NCBI GenBank assembly: GCA_024640385.1
Contig: JAHEFC010000033.1
Location: forward strand, 1 to 16,143
DNA length: 16,143 nucleotides
Direction: 5' to 3'
Source of the DNA: Sphingobacteriales bacterium
Lineage (GTDB): Bacteria > Bacteroidota > Bacteroidia > Chitinophagales > Chitinophagaceae
Shown here: piece after piece, positions 1-7,627 of the stretch
Layout: the number at the start of each line of letters is the position of its first letter
Position numbering within the stretch: position 1 is the stretch's first letter
The notes under the pieces: model-generated
What the model was told of the DNA's origin: nothing
What the model saw: the letters and a program-made list of their open reading frames with translations, nothing else
Database searches by the model: none
Program-made: the position numbers and the translations under genes

Positions 1-810
1 TACGCCAGGTATTTAGTCAAATACATACAGCAGATGAAGGCTGAAGGGATCACCATAGATGCCATCACCCCGCAGAATGAGCCTTTACATCCGGGCAATA
101 ATCCCAGTATGTACATGACCGCTGTTGACCAGGCGGAATTCATCAGGGATCACCTGGGTCCGGCATTCAGAGATGCAGGCCTTGCCACCAAGATCATAGT
201 GTACGATCACAATTGTAACAAACCGGATTATCCGATCACTATTCTCAACGACGCTGCGGCGAAAGCATTTGTCGACGGATCTGCTTTTCACTTATACGAA
301 GGTGATATTTCAGCATTATCAACCGTGAAAGACGCTCATCCCGATAAGAATCTCTATTTCACGGAGCAATGGACAGGCTCCAAAGGCAGTTTTGATGGTG
401 ACCTGATCTGGCATATTAAAAACGTTGTCATAGGGTCAATGAGAAACTGGAGCCGGATCGCACTTGAGTGGAACCTGGCCAATGATGCAGAGTTCAATCC
501 TCATACGCCGGGGGGATGCACAGAATGTAAAGGGGCACTTACGATCAGTGGCGCAAATATTTCCAGGAATGTTTCCTATTATATTATCGGCCATGCTTCC
601 CGGTTTGTTCCGCCCGGTTCTGTTAGGGTTGGAAGTAATGGCCCTGACTTCCTGCCCAATGTGGCATTCAGAACACCGGAGGGGAAACTGACCATAATCA
701 TAGAGAACGAAAGCGATTCAGAGGCGAACTTTGACCTGAAGCTGGCATCTCAAACGTTGAAAGCAAGTCTGCCAGCAAAGTCGGTTGCTACTTATGAGTT
801 AATTCCATAG
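1..810 (+). CDS. Glycoside hydrolase family 30 protein, 5'-truncated by window edge
   Basis: The reading frame is open from base 1 with residues YARYLVKYIQQ before the first ATG at 34, so the gene starts upstream of the window; 269 residues are visible. It is a retaining GH30-type glycosidase, a family covering glucosylceramidases, beta-1,6-glucanases and related enzymes. The presumed acid/base Glu lies in ITPQNEP (codon 79-81) and the presumed nucleophile Glu in LYFTEQWTG (codon 364-366), both conserved GH30 positions. The last 70 or so residues form the usual C-terminal beta domain (from about GHASRFVPPG). The stop at 808-810 is only 14 bases before the next GH30 gene, so the two are probably co-transcribed. 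The signal peptide, if any, is outside the window. Family assignment is firm; substrate is not determinable from this sequence. Confidence 0.9.
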   Translation, partial: YARYLVKYIQQMKAEGITIDAITPQNEPLHPGNNPSMYMTAVDQAEFIRDHLGPAFRDAGLATKIIVYDHNCNKPDYPITILNDAAAKAFVDGSAFHLYEGDISALSTVKDAHPDKNLYFTEQWTGSKGSFDGDLIWHIKNVVIGSMRNWSRIALEWNLANDAEFNPHTPGGCTECKGALTISGANISRNVSYYIIGHASRFVPPGSVRVGSNGPDFLPNVAFRTPEGKLTIIIENESDSEANFDLKLASQTLKASLPAKSVATYELIP

Positions 811-824
811 TAAAATGCACGATC

Positions 825-2243
825 ATGAAAAGATTAGTCTTCTTATTGGCCCTGCCTCTGGTTATCGTCAATGCCTATGCACAAAGACAGATTGCCGTGT
901 ACACTACTGCCCAGAATACGGATAAAAGGATCTCTGCCACCGGCATGATCAGTTTTGAGAGTATGCCGCAGCCGGTTGAAACACAGGTTTGTGTTATTAT
1001 AGATCCTGCTAAAACTTTCCAGGCCTATTTTGGTATCGGGGCTGCCATGACTGATGCAGCCGCCGAAACATTTTACAAACTCCCACCGGCTGCCCAGCAG
1101 GAGTTTCTGCAGGCTCATTTTGACAAAGAGAAAGGTATAGGTTATACCATAGGCAGAACCAATATCAACAGTTGCGATTTCAGCAGCGGATCATATACCT
1201 ATGTTAAGGATGGCGACAAGGACCTGAAAACCTTTGACATTGCGCCCGATAAAAAATACAAACTGCCCTTTATCCAGAAATGCATACAGGCAGCAGGAGG
1301 TAAGCTCACCATGTTTGCAAGTCCCTGGAGTCCTCCAGCCTGGATGAAATCCAATAACAGCATGCTCCAGGGTGGGAAGTTATTGCCTGAATACTATAAT
1401 TCCTGGGCAATGTATTACACCAAGTTCATCAAGGCCTATGAAAAAGAAGGCGTTCCCATCTGGGGAATAACCATTCAGAACGAGCCTATGGCAACACAGA
1501 GATGGGAAAGCTGTGTTTACTCTGCTGAAGAAGAAAGGGACTTTCTTAAAAAGCACCTTGGACCTGTTATGGCAAAAGAGGGCCTCTCCAATAAGAAGAT
1601 CATCGTTTGGGATCATAACCGCGACCTGATCTATCAGCGTGCCCAAACCTATTTCGATGATCCTGTTGCCTCAAAATATATCTGGGGAATTGGTTTTCAC
1701 TGGTATGAAGACTGGAGTGGAGGTTTGCCCATGTATGATAATGTCAGGAGGGTATACGAAGCCTACCCTGATAAGAACATCATTTTTACAGAAGGTTGTG
1801 CAGAAAGTTTCGATGCATCCCGCTACAATGCATGGGTGCTTGGAGAAGAATATGGGAGGTCCATGATCAACGACTTCAATAATGGCATGGTTGGGTTTAC
1901 TGACTGGAACATCTTACTAGATGAAACCGGCGGTCCAAACCATGTGAAGAATTTCTGTTTTGCTCCCGTGCATGCAGATACCAGAACCGGCAAGCTTATT
2001 TATACCAACGCCTACTATTATATCGGGCATTTTTCTAAATTCCTTCAGCCCGGTGCCCGGAGGATCACTGCTGCAACCACCCGTAGTCAGCTATTGACAA
2101 CAGCATTTGTGAATAAGGATGGCAGAACCGTAGTGATTGTTATGAACCAGGGCGACAAGGATACCGAATATTATCTCTGGATGAAGGGGCAGGGTGCCAA
2201 AACCATGGCCCTGGCACATTCGATCAACACACTTGTTTTCTAA
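825..2243 (+). CDS. Secreted glycoside hydrolase family 30 protein
   Basis: A complete 472-residue GH30 glycosidase. The N-terminus is a signal peptide (MKRLVFLLALPLVIVNAYAQ, likely cleaved after AYA at residue 19), so it is probably exported. The barrel opens with the GH30-like FGIGAAMTDAAAE segment (about residue 69). The presumed acid/base is E220 in ITIQNEP and the presumed nucleophile is E323 in IIFTEGCAES. A C-terminal beta domain follows from about residue 405. The start ATG at 825 is fixed by the signal peptide and lies 14 bases after the stop of the preceding GH30 gene, implying an operon. The two proteins are clearly paralogous (both have NEP, PDKN.x.FTE and a GHxSxFxxPG-type segment) but diverged enough to suggest different substrates. 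Subfamily 1 or 3 seems likely, with beta-glucan or glucosylceramide-type substrates possible; that is inference. Confidence 0.93.
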   Translation: MKRLVFLLALPLVIVNAYAQRQIAVYTTAQNTDKRISATGMISFESMPQPVETQVCVIIDPAKTFQAYFGIGAAMTDAAAETFYKLPPAAQQEFLQAHFDKEKGIGYTIGRTNINSCDFSSGSYTYVKDGDKDLKTFDIAPDKKYKLPFIQKCIQAAGGKLTMFASPWSPPAWMKSNNSMLQGGKLLPEYYNSWAMYYTKFIKAYEKEGVPIWGITIQNEPMATQRWESCVYSAEEERDFLKKHLGPVMAKEGLSNKKIIVWDHNRDLIYQRAQTYFDDPVASKYIWGIGFHWYEDWSGGLPMYDNVRRVYEAYPDKNIIFTEGCAESFDASRYNAWVLGEEYGRSMINDFNNGMVGFTDWNILLDETGGPNHVKNFCFAPVHADTRTGKLIYTNAYYYIGHFSKFLQPGARRITAATTRSQLLTTAFVNKDGRTVVIVMNQGDKDTEYYLWMKGQGAKTMALAHSINTLVF

Positions 2244-2249
2244 AAATAC

Positions 2250-2266
2250 TGCCACCTGCCACCTGC
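2250..2266. repeat. Short heptad repeat at convergent gene junction
   Basis: Two tandem copies of the heptamer TGCCACC (2250-2256, 2257-2263) and a partial third lie in the 24-base gap between the stops of the convergent GH30 and NIPSNAP-like genes. The unit resembles the GCAGGTG/GCAGGTT units (reverse strand) of the larger repeat at 9679-9754. It has no inverted partner here, so it may be a remnant or half-site. With so few copies, chance is possible. Confidence 0.45.
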
Positions 2267-2267
2267 T

Positions 2268-3038
2268 CTAGAGGTCGCTATATTTTGATGCTTTCATCAG
2301 GATCGTTTCATTTCTGGAAACCGAATTGGCATATTTCGGCATAGCAGAAAGTTCTTTCCATTTTGGATCGTTGCCAAAGGCCTTCCAGTGATTATTCCTT
2401 TCATCCATATTCTTAAAACTGGTCATATAGATCAGGTTGGGCATACGCGGGCCAACAATGGCGCGGGAATAAAAGATCGCATTGAAATCCAGCCGCTTGA
2501 AAAGATCGATCTCGCCACCCTCGTTGAACATTTCCACTTTTCGCAGGTGAAGGTCTTCCGTGGCACTTTCATAACTGCGGTACTCATATATATTGTCCGG
2601 CGAACTTTCAAAACTCTTCTTTAAAGAATATTTCGTGTGCAGCCTGAATGCCGAGGCAAGCGTGGATTCTATCCTGCTGTAAGGGGCATTGTTCTGAAAG
2701 CTGTCAAGATGTATCAGCGGATCGTTACCAAAAGGATCTATAGAACCAAATGCATCTTCGATCTTTCCCAGTATATTCAGGTCAGTCAGTGGCATCCATA
2801 GCATGAGCTTCTTGTCCACTGCCGTATCATTTGTTACCGGCATGAATATGCCCACCACGGGGACATTATGTTTTTTAAGAAAGGGCTTCAGTTGGTTACC
2901 CGCCCATTCTTCAACATGTGAGACCTGTTGCAGATTGGCACAATGATAAACTTTGATCAGGTAATAATCCTGTTTTCCTTTTTGTGAAAAACCGGAAACA
3001 GAACTGAGCAGCATCAACGAGATTAATAGATAACGCAT
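2268..3038 (-). CDS. Exported NIPSNAP family protein
   Basis: A 256-residue protein beginning at the ATG at 3038, chosen because it gives a clean signal peptide (MRYLLISLMLLSSVSGFSQ). The frame is open further upstream to 3170, but that extension would overlap the channel gene and bury the signal peptide. Two ferredoxin-like alpha/beta NIPSNAP-type halves are visible: one from about YYLIKVYHC (residue 25), and a second starting NIYEYRSYES and running to the C-terminus, with the typical LIYMTSFKNMDERNNHWKAF segment. NIPSNAP proteins have a dimeric ferredoxin-like fold and generally unknown biochemistry; exported versions are common in Bacteroidota. It is the last gene of a three-gene operon, 13 bases after the K+ channel stop. 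Its role next to a channel is unknown. Confidence 0.82.
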   Translation of the reverse strand: MRYLLISLMLLSSVSGFSQKGKQDYYLIKVYHCANLQQVSHVEEWAGNQLKPFLKKHNVPVVGIFMPVTNDTAVDKKLMLWMPLTDLNILGKIEDAFGSIDPFGNDPLIHLDSFQNNAPYSRIESTLASAFRLHTKYSLKKSFESSPDNIYEYRSYESATEDLHLRKVEMFNEGGEIDLFKRLDFNAIFYSRAIVGPRMPNLIYMTSFKNMDERNNHWKAFGNDPKWKELSAMPKYANSVSRNETILMKASKYSDL

Positions 3039-3051
3039 ATGTTGGGTTTTA

Positions 3052-3882
3052 TTAAAGACTATGGCCGCAAAACTTGCAAAAACGTGCATCTGAATCGTGA
3101 CCTTCTTTTGAACAATTGGGGCAGGACTTGTTATGCATATGCTCCTGCCTGGCGGTTTTGGTGAGTTCAACGGTTACAATTCCCGTAGGAACCGCAATAA
3201 TAGCATATCCTAACAACATGATCAGGGAGGCAACAAATTTTCCAACTGGTGTAACGGGCGATATGTCCCCATAGCCCACAGTGGTGATGGTTACTATAGA
3301 CCAGTAAACACTTTGGGGTATGGAATTGAATTTGTCGTTGTAAGGGCTCTCCACCACATAAACGATCGATCCCATGATAATACTTATAATGAATACTGTG
3401 GCCAGGAAAACCAGGATCCTCCGGGCACTGGCTTTCAGCGCCAGTACAATGGACATCCCCTCCTTCACGAACTGCGTCAGTTTAAAGATCCTGAATACAC
3501 GCATCAGTCGCAGCGACCGGATAACAAGCAGGTACTGCGTTTGCGGAAGCAATATGCTAAGAAAAGTTGGCAGGATGGATAACAGGTCAATGATCCCGTA
3601 AAAACTGGTGGCATATTTGATCGGACTTTTGACGGCAATTAACCGAAGAGCATATTCAATGGTAAATAACACGGTGATCACCCACTCTGCATGATAGAAA
3701 ATCTCATGGTATTTTGAGTCAAGGGAGGGAATGCTTTGCAGCATCACGAGCAGGATGCTCAGGAAGATCAGTGCCAGCAAAATGACGTCAAATAATTTAC
3801 CAGCCGGAGTATCGCTTTCAAAGATCACATTGAACAAACGGGATCTCCAGTGCTCCTTATTTGTATCGGCAGCTTGTTCCAT
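3052..3882 (-). CDS. Six-helix voltage-gated-type K+ channel with C-terminal zinc ribbon
   Basis: A 276-residue inner-membrane ion channel. Residues 27-50 look like S1. The S4 helix carries basic residues at every third position (R122, R125, R128, R131, K134), the voltage-sensor pattern. The pore loop has the K+ selectivity filter TVGYGD at 201-206, followed by S6 to about 240. The cytoplasmic tail ends in a four-cysteine module, C254-x2-C257-x11-C269-x2-C272, which reads as a zinc ribbon. The gene starts with ATG at 3882, only 5 bases after the stop of the upstream lipoprotein gene, and the NIPSNAP-like gene follows after 13 bases, so all three are probably one operon. It would conduct K+ across the inner membrane under voltage control. 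Whether the metal-binding tail gates or assembles the channel is unknown. Confidence 0.92.
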   Translation of the reverse strand: MEQAADTNKEHWRSRLFNVIFESDTPAGKLFDVILLALIFLSILLVMLQSIPSLDSKYHEIFYHAEWVITVLFTIEYALRLIAVKSPIKYATSFYGIIDLLSILPTFLSILLPQTQYLLVIRSLRLMRVFRIFKLTQFVKEGMSIVLALKASARRILVFLATVFIISIIMGSIVYVVESPYNDKFNSIPQSVYWSIVTITTVGYGDISPVTPVGKFVASLIMLLGYAIIAVPTGIVTVELTKTARQEHMHNKSCPNCSKEGHDSDARFCKFCGHSL

Positions 3883-3887
3883 AAAGT

Positions 3888-4337
3888 TCAGAAGTAAGCA
3901 GTGAACCTTCCTTCACTGATCACCTTGGAAGTTCCGCCAGTGCTTACACCAGTGAATTCAAATGTTCCATCGATCTGGGTTGAACTGGCGTTGGTGATCT
4001 GGATCCTTCCCGTCCCTGCTGAAGTACCGGCCGAATAAGAAGTTGTTCCTTCCCTGTATAGCGCCGTGTTGAAATTGCCTTGTCCGATATTGAAAGTACC
4101 GATCTGACCTGAAGTGTAGCCGTTGACAGTAAGAACAAATGTGACATCTCCAGCAGATGTCTGGGCATTGACCTGGAGTATCCCAGCCGTTAGCGTGACA
4201 CGGACTACATTGCAGTCTTTCACCACGCCATCAGCCCTTGCATTCAGAAAAGCCGGAGTTTGTATGACCGGATCGTTTTTGCTGCATGAAAAGGCAAAAA
4301 GGACCGACACAGCAAGTATTATTGAACGCATTTTCAT
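3888..4337 (-). CDS. Small putative lipoprotein, function unknown
   Basis: A 149-residue protein whose N-terminus (MKMRSIILAVSVLFAFSC) is a lipoprotein signal with the lipidation cysteine at C18 in AFSC, followed by SKNDP. The mature part is rich in Thr, Ser, Gly and Val with alternating hydrophobic residues, which suggests a small all-beta domain. Segments such as IGTFNIGQGNFNTALY and GRIQITNASSTQIDGTFEFTG resemble small Bacteroidota lipoproteins of unknown function; I do not recognise a specific family with confidence. It is the first gene of the operon, 5 bases ahead of the K+ channel. A start two codons later (MRS) is equally plausible. Probably anchored in the periplasmic or outer membrane leaflet. 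Confidence 0.8.
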   Translation of the reverse strand: MKMRSIILAVSVLFAFSCSKNDPVIQTPAFLNARADGVVKDCNVVRVTLTAGILQVNAQTSAGDVTFVLTVNGYTSGQIGTFNIGQGNFNTALYREGTTSYSAGTSAGTGRIQITNASSTQIDGTFEFTGVSTGGTSKVISEGRFTAYF

Positions 4338-4432
4338 GACTTACAATTAAGTGTTCAAGGTAACGAAACTTTGCAACATTCGATTTTCGCAGATATGGCG
4401 GAATATGTTTAAATTATTATAGCGGCAATCTC

Positions 4433-5281
4433 ATGATATATAAGAAGTTTTCACCTTCCAAAGAACTGGCTCCATTTGTGGAGTGCTATTTTATTTGGGA
4501 AAATAGTGATGCACCCGTGCAGCCGCTGATGATTGAATCACCTCCCAATGGATTTTGCTCCATTGTGTTCAATTATGGCGATCCCTTCTATATCACAAAT
4601 TCTAAATATGAGAGACTTGATGTGCCCAGCCAGTACATCGCCGGTCAAAGTATTTATATCTACAACCTTACCCTTCCGGGCCGTATTGGTATGGCAGGTA
4701 TAGTATTCCGACCTGCTGCCCTGGCATCCATATTCGGATTACAGATGTATGAATTTGTGGAAGAACGTACCGATCTCTATAAGGTATTCCGGAAAGAAAT
4801 CATTGACCGCTATATTTCGCTGATCAAAAAAGGAGTCAGCCCCGAAGATCGTGCCCGTACACTTGAAGATTTCCTGATGGAACAACTTAACCTCAGCAGC
4901 CCGAGACCTGACAAAATCGATGAATCGGCCAACCAGATCGTAGAAATGAACGGCATGGTTAATATCGGCGAACTGGTCAGGCAAAGTTTTATGAGCAGGA
5001 GAACATTTGAAAGAAATTTTTTCCAGAAAGTTGGACTCAGCCCGAAATATTATATCCGTGTGCGTCGTATTGCCTACATATGCAATTTGATCGCAGGTAA
5101 GAAAGAAGTTGACTGGCCGAAGATCCTTTATGACCTTGAATATTTCGACCAATCGCATTTTATAAAGGATTTTGAGAATTTCACCGGAAGAAGTCCCGGC
5201 CAGTATCTTAAGTTGAATAATGAACTTGTCAATTACCTGGAAAACAAGCCTGTTCAGCAAGAACTCCCGCGGAAAGAATGA
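4433..5281 (+). CDS. AraC-family transcriptional regulator
   Basis: A 282-residue DNA-binding regulator. Residues 1 to about 150 form an N-terminal domain of the kind common in Bacteroidota AraC proteins (YKKFSPSKELAPFVECYFIW at the start, FRPAALASIFGL around 92-103). Residues about 160-260 are the AraC DNA-binding domain with two helix-turn-helix motifs: the first around 177-198 (VNIGELVRQSFMSRRTFERN), the second around 228-250, ending in the family signature FDQSHFIKDFENFTGRSPGQY. It is divergent from the lipoprotein-channel-NIPSNAP operon with a 95-base shared upstream region, so it could control that operon, itself, or the downstream SnoaL-like gene. The ligand is unknown and the target is inference from position only. 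Confidence 0.92.
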   Translation: MIYKKFSPSKELAPFVECYFIWENSDAPVQPLMIESPPNGFCSIVFNYGDPFYITNSKYERLDVPSQYIAGQSIYIYNLTLPGRIGMAGIVFRPAALASIFGLQMYEFVEERTDLYKVFRKEIIDRYISLIKKGVSPEDRARTLEDFLMEQLNLSSPRPDKIDESANQIVEMNGMVNIGELVRQSFMSRRTFERNFFQKVGLSPKYYIRVRRIAYICNLIAGKKEVDWPKILYDLEYFDQSHFIKDFENFTGRSPGQYLKLNNELVNYLENKPVQQELPRKE

Positions 5282-5282
5282 C

Positions 5283-5303
5283 GCATTTTTACAAGGAAAA
5301 TGC
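5283..5303 (+). terminator. Small hairpin after the AraC-family gene
   Basis: A perfect 7-bp stem (GCATTTT paired with AAAATGC, 7-base loop) begins two bases after the stop codon. It is AT-rich and no U-run follows, so it may be only a weak terminator or a chance palindrome. Confidence 0.3.
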
Positions 5304-5366
5304 ATTGCCCGTTGTTAGGTTTAATTTTATAAATAGCACATCTTGGAAAGTATATTGAAGCAACAA

Positions 5367-5780
5367 ATGGAGCTCAGCCTCAAGAATACCTGTGTTGAGT
5401 TCATGTTCGCATACCAACAGCGCAATGTGGAAAGGATGCTCGGGTTTTGTCATAAAGACGGAGTTGTACATTTTACGCCACTTGGTGAATCCGGGAAAGG
5501 GCTCATCCATGAACTTGGTAAAAATATCTGGTCCGCACTGATCGACAGTTTCCCTGATATCGATAACACCCTGGATGCAGCTGTAGCAGAAGATGACGAG
5601 ACTGTGAGGTGCCAGGTTGTGATACGCGGAACACAGGTGAAAGATTTTGCAGGAATAATTTCAAATGGGAAGCATTTTGACAGCGATCATATTTTCATTT
5701 TCAGGTTGGGTGCAGATCAACTGATAAGAAGTATAACAGTTACCTGGGACCATAGTGATTTTCAAAAACAGCTGAGTTGA
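5367..5780 (+). CDS. SnoaL/NTF2-like fold protein
   Basis: A 137-residue protein from the ATG at 5367; an in-frame TTG at 5343 would add eight residues (MESILKQQ) and cannot be excluded. An N-terminal helix with the pattern FMFAYQQRNVERMLGF is followed by VVHFTPLGESGKG, a helical stretch LGKNIWSALIDSFPDI, and a series of beta strands ending in RSITVTWDHSDF. This order is typical of SnoaL-like NTF2-fold proteins, a family including polyketide cyclases, limonene-epoxide-hydrolase-type enzymes and many non-catalytic ligand binders. No signal peptide is seen, so it is probably cytoplasmic. It follows the AraC-type gene on the same strand by 85 bases and converges on the kdpE-type gene. Substrate and activity are unknown. 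Confidence 0.78.
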   Translation: MELSLKNTCVEFMFAYQQRNVERMLGFCHKDGVVHFTPLGESGKGLIHELGKNIWSALIDSFPDIDNTLDAAVAEDDETVRCQVVIRGTQVKDFAGIISNGKHFDSDHIFIFRLGADQLIRSITVTWDHSDFQKQLS

Positions 5781-5805
5781 TCCCTGCATCGATCCCATGC
5801 GAGAC

Positions 5806-6492
5806 TCAGTTTTCGCTCACAAACCGATAACCTACACCGGATTCAGTCAGCAGGATCTCTGGCCTGTTGGGATCATCTTCAATTTTTTTCCTGATCTGGG
5901 CGATGTATACACGCAAATATTGCGACTGGTCGATATACCCTGGACCCCAGATGGTTCGTAGAAGGTAGTGGTGAGTCAGAACTTTGCCGTTGCTTCGTGC
6001 AAGCAATGCAAGTAAGCTGTATTCTGTGCCGGTCAGTTTTATCAGCTGACCATTTTTTCTGACCGATCTGCTGGTGAGGTCTATTTCAAGGTCGCGGAAT
6101 TTAAGAGCGGCTTCCCCTTCCTCCGAAACGGATTGACGCAAAACAGAACGTATCCTGGCAAGGAGCTCCCCGATCCGGAATGGCTTGGATAGATAGTCGT
6201 TTGCGCCGTTATCCAGGGCAGTGATGATCTCTTCTTCCTTTTTCTGAACCGATAAAATAATGATAGGGTTTACGTACCATTTTCTCAGCTTCCGGAGTAC
6301 ACTCTGCCCGTTTTCATCTGGTAGCCCCAGATCCAGGAGGATCAGATCAGGCGGATGATTTGCAGCCATGATCATGCCCTCTTTGGCCGATGATGCGGAT
6401 CTTGGCGTGTAGCCATTGCCTTCAAGCGTGATCTCCAGCAGTTTTCTGATCTGCTGTTCATCGTCAATGATCAATATTTCGGGTTTATTCAC
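5806..6492 (-). CDS. kdpE: KdpE-type response regulator
   Basis: A 228-residue OmpR/PhoB-class response regulator. The receiver domain (1-120) has the acidic pocket D10-D11, the phosphorylated aspartate D54 (LILLDLGLPD), S81 in place of the usual Thr/Ser switch and K103 in LSKPF. A winged-helix DNA-binding domain fills about 130-225, ending TESGVGYRFVSEN, which is close to the KdpE C-terminus (TE-G-GYRF). The start codon is GTG at 6492; it overlaps the end of the kinase gene by 8 bases, so the pair is translationally coupled. In Proteobacteria KdpE activates kdpFABC under K+ limitation. No kdpFABC is visible here, and the nearest K+ transporter is the divergent kup, so kup is a plausible target. 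The Kdp-type assignment comes from the receiver, the C-terminus and the partner kinase. Confidence 0.88.
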   Translation of the reverse strand: MNKPEILIIDDEQQIRKLLEITLEGNGYTPRSASSAKEGMIMAANHPPDLILLDLGLPDENGQSVLRKLRKWYVNPIIILSVQKKEEEIITALDNGANDYLSKPFRIGELLARIRSVLRQSVSEEGEAALKFRDLEIDLTSRSVRKNGQLIKLTGTEYSLLALLARSNGKVLTHHYLLRTIWGPGYIDQSQYLRVYIAQIRKKIEDDPNRPEILLTESGVGYRFVSEN

Positions 6493-7564
6493 TGAGCAGC
6501 GAATTTTGATAGGTTGTTTTGACAGGTATGGCTATGATGAACTGGCTGCCTTCTTTGAACGATCGATTCAGTTCAACAGAACCTCCCAGGGCTTCGGTAA
6601 ATCCTTTCACGATCGAAAGGCCCAAACCGGATCCGCTGGTCTTGGGGTCTTTGGTTCTCGAGAACTTATCGAATATATCTTTGCTGTCAACGGATACAAA
6701 TCCTTTTCCATTGTCTTCAATTACGATCTGTAGAAGATCAGCATGACAGCTGGCCGAGATCCCGATCTTGCAGTGCTGTTCGGTGTGGATGGCTGCATTG
6801 TTGAGGAGATTATAGATGATCTGGTCCAGCATCCCCTTGTCTGTGCTGCAAAGGGGGAAATTCTGGCTGATGCTGATGTTGATCTTCCTTTTTGGATTGT
6901 TTTCCTCTACTCTTTTTACCACTTCATACACCAGTTCTACAATATCGCACCAGTCTTGTTTCGGTTGTATATGTCCTGATTCAAGCCTAGAAATATTCAA
7001 TAGATTCTCTACCTGCTGATTCAGGCGCAGCGAAGCATTTGATATCTCTTCGATCAGTTCATCTTTTTTCTCTTTGGCAAGATCCGGCATCGACTGGAGA
7101 TTATCTGTTGCCCCGATGATGGCGGCTATGGGTGTACGTAACTCATGGGATAATGAATTCAATAAAGTGTTATACAGTTTTACACTATTAGAGCGCTCTT
7201 CTTTCAGCCTGGTTATATTTTCGGCCTCCCTGATCTTATAAGTCAGTACCGCATTGATCATGGCGATGATGAAATACATGATCAGCAGAAATGCATCTTC
7301 CGTATTGTCAACATGCAGAGCAAAACGCGGTGGTATAAAGAAAACATCCCAGATCAGCGCACTCAGGCCTGCTGATACCAGCACCGGAAAAATGTCGAAT
7401 ATGATGGCCAGCATTGAAACGGTAAGCAGGAGAATGAATGCGGCTACCCGGTAACCCATCCATTCAGACAGTGCGAAGCAAATGACTGATACCAGGATCA
7501 CGATGGAGATACTGTACAGGAATTGCTTCCTGATACTTACTGGTTTTAGAAAAAATCTGTTCAT
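6485..7564 (-). CDS. kdpD: KdpD-type sensor histidine kinase lacking the N-terminal sensor half
   Basis: A 359-residue inner-membrane histidine kinase. Residues about 15-110 hold four hydrophobic helices of the KdpD membrane domain, with the hallmark FFIPPR at 75-80. The HisKA domain has the phosphorylated histidine H140 in NSLSHELRTP. The ATPase domain has the N-box NLLNNA (252-257), DNGKGF (284-289) and GSGLGLS (311-317). Full-length KdpD of Proteobacteria is about 900 residues and carries an N-terminal KdpD/USP cytoplasmic sensor half, which is absent here: the protein begins directly at the membrane domain. In Bacteroidota the sensor half is often a separate gene; none is in this window. 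ATG start at 7564. It overlaps the response-regulator gene by 8 bases. It is likely to phosphorylate that regulator; the signal sensed is unknown. Confidence 0.88.
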   Translation of the reverse strand: MNRFFLKPVSIRKQFLYSISIVILVSVICFALSEWMGYRVAAFILLLTVSMLAIIFDIFPVLVSAGLSALIWDVFFIPPRFALHVDNTEDAFLLIMYFIIAMINAVLTYKIREAENITRLKEERSNSVKLYNTLLNSLSHELRTPIAAIIGATDNLQSMPDLAKEKKDELIEEISNASLRLNQQVENLLNISRLESGHIQPKQDWCDIVELVYEVVKRVEENNPKRKINISISQNFPLCSTDKGMLDQIIYNLLNNAAIHTEQHCKIGISASCHADLLQIVIEDNGKGFVSVDSKDIFDKFSRTKDPKTSGSGLGLSIVKGFTEALGGSVELNRSFKEGSQFIIAIPVKTTYQNSLLSE

Positions 7565-7577
7565 TACTGGTGGTCAG

Positions 7578-7585
7578 CAAAAATA
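7578..7585 (-). promoter_or_regulatory. Candidate -7 element for the kdpD-kdpE operon
   Basis: On the minus strand this reads TATTTTTG, a match to the Bacteroidota -7 consensus TAnnTTTG, 13 bases before the kdpD start. No good -33 TTTG is found at the usual spacing, so the call is tentative; it would imply a very short leader. Confidence 0.3.
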
Positions 7586-7627
7586 GGCCATCGTTGTATT
7601 GTGGAGGGGAAAATGACTTTGAACGGC

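Noticed and set aside
3039..3170. Upstream extension of the NIPSNAP-like reading frame by 44 codons
   Set aside because: It would overlap the 3' end of the K+ channel gene and place a clear signal peptide in the interior; the ATG at 3038 fits better.
4338..4432. Promoters in the 95-base gap between the lipoprotein operon and the AraC-family gene
   Set aside because: TATGTTTA at 4404-4411 is one mismatch from TAnnTTTG but no TTTG lies at the right distance, and nothing convincing is seen on the other strand.
4739..5305. Long open frame (188 codons) opposite the AraC-family gene
   Set aside because: It lies wholly antisense to a well-recognised regulator, has no recognisable domain, and looks like a codon-bias shadow.
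5781..5805. Possible terminator between convergent SnoaL-like and kdpE genes
   Set aside because: Only a 4-bp stem (GCAT/ATGC) can be drawn and there is no U-run or heptad array; not supported.
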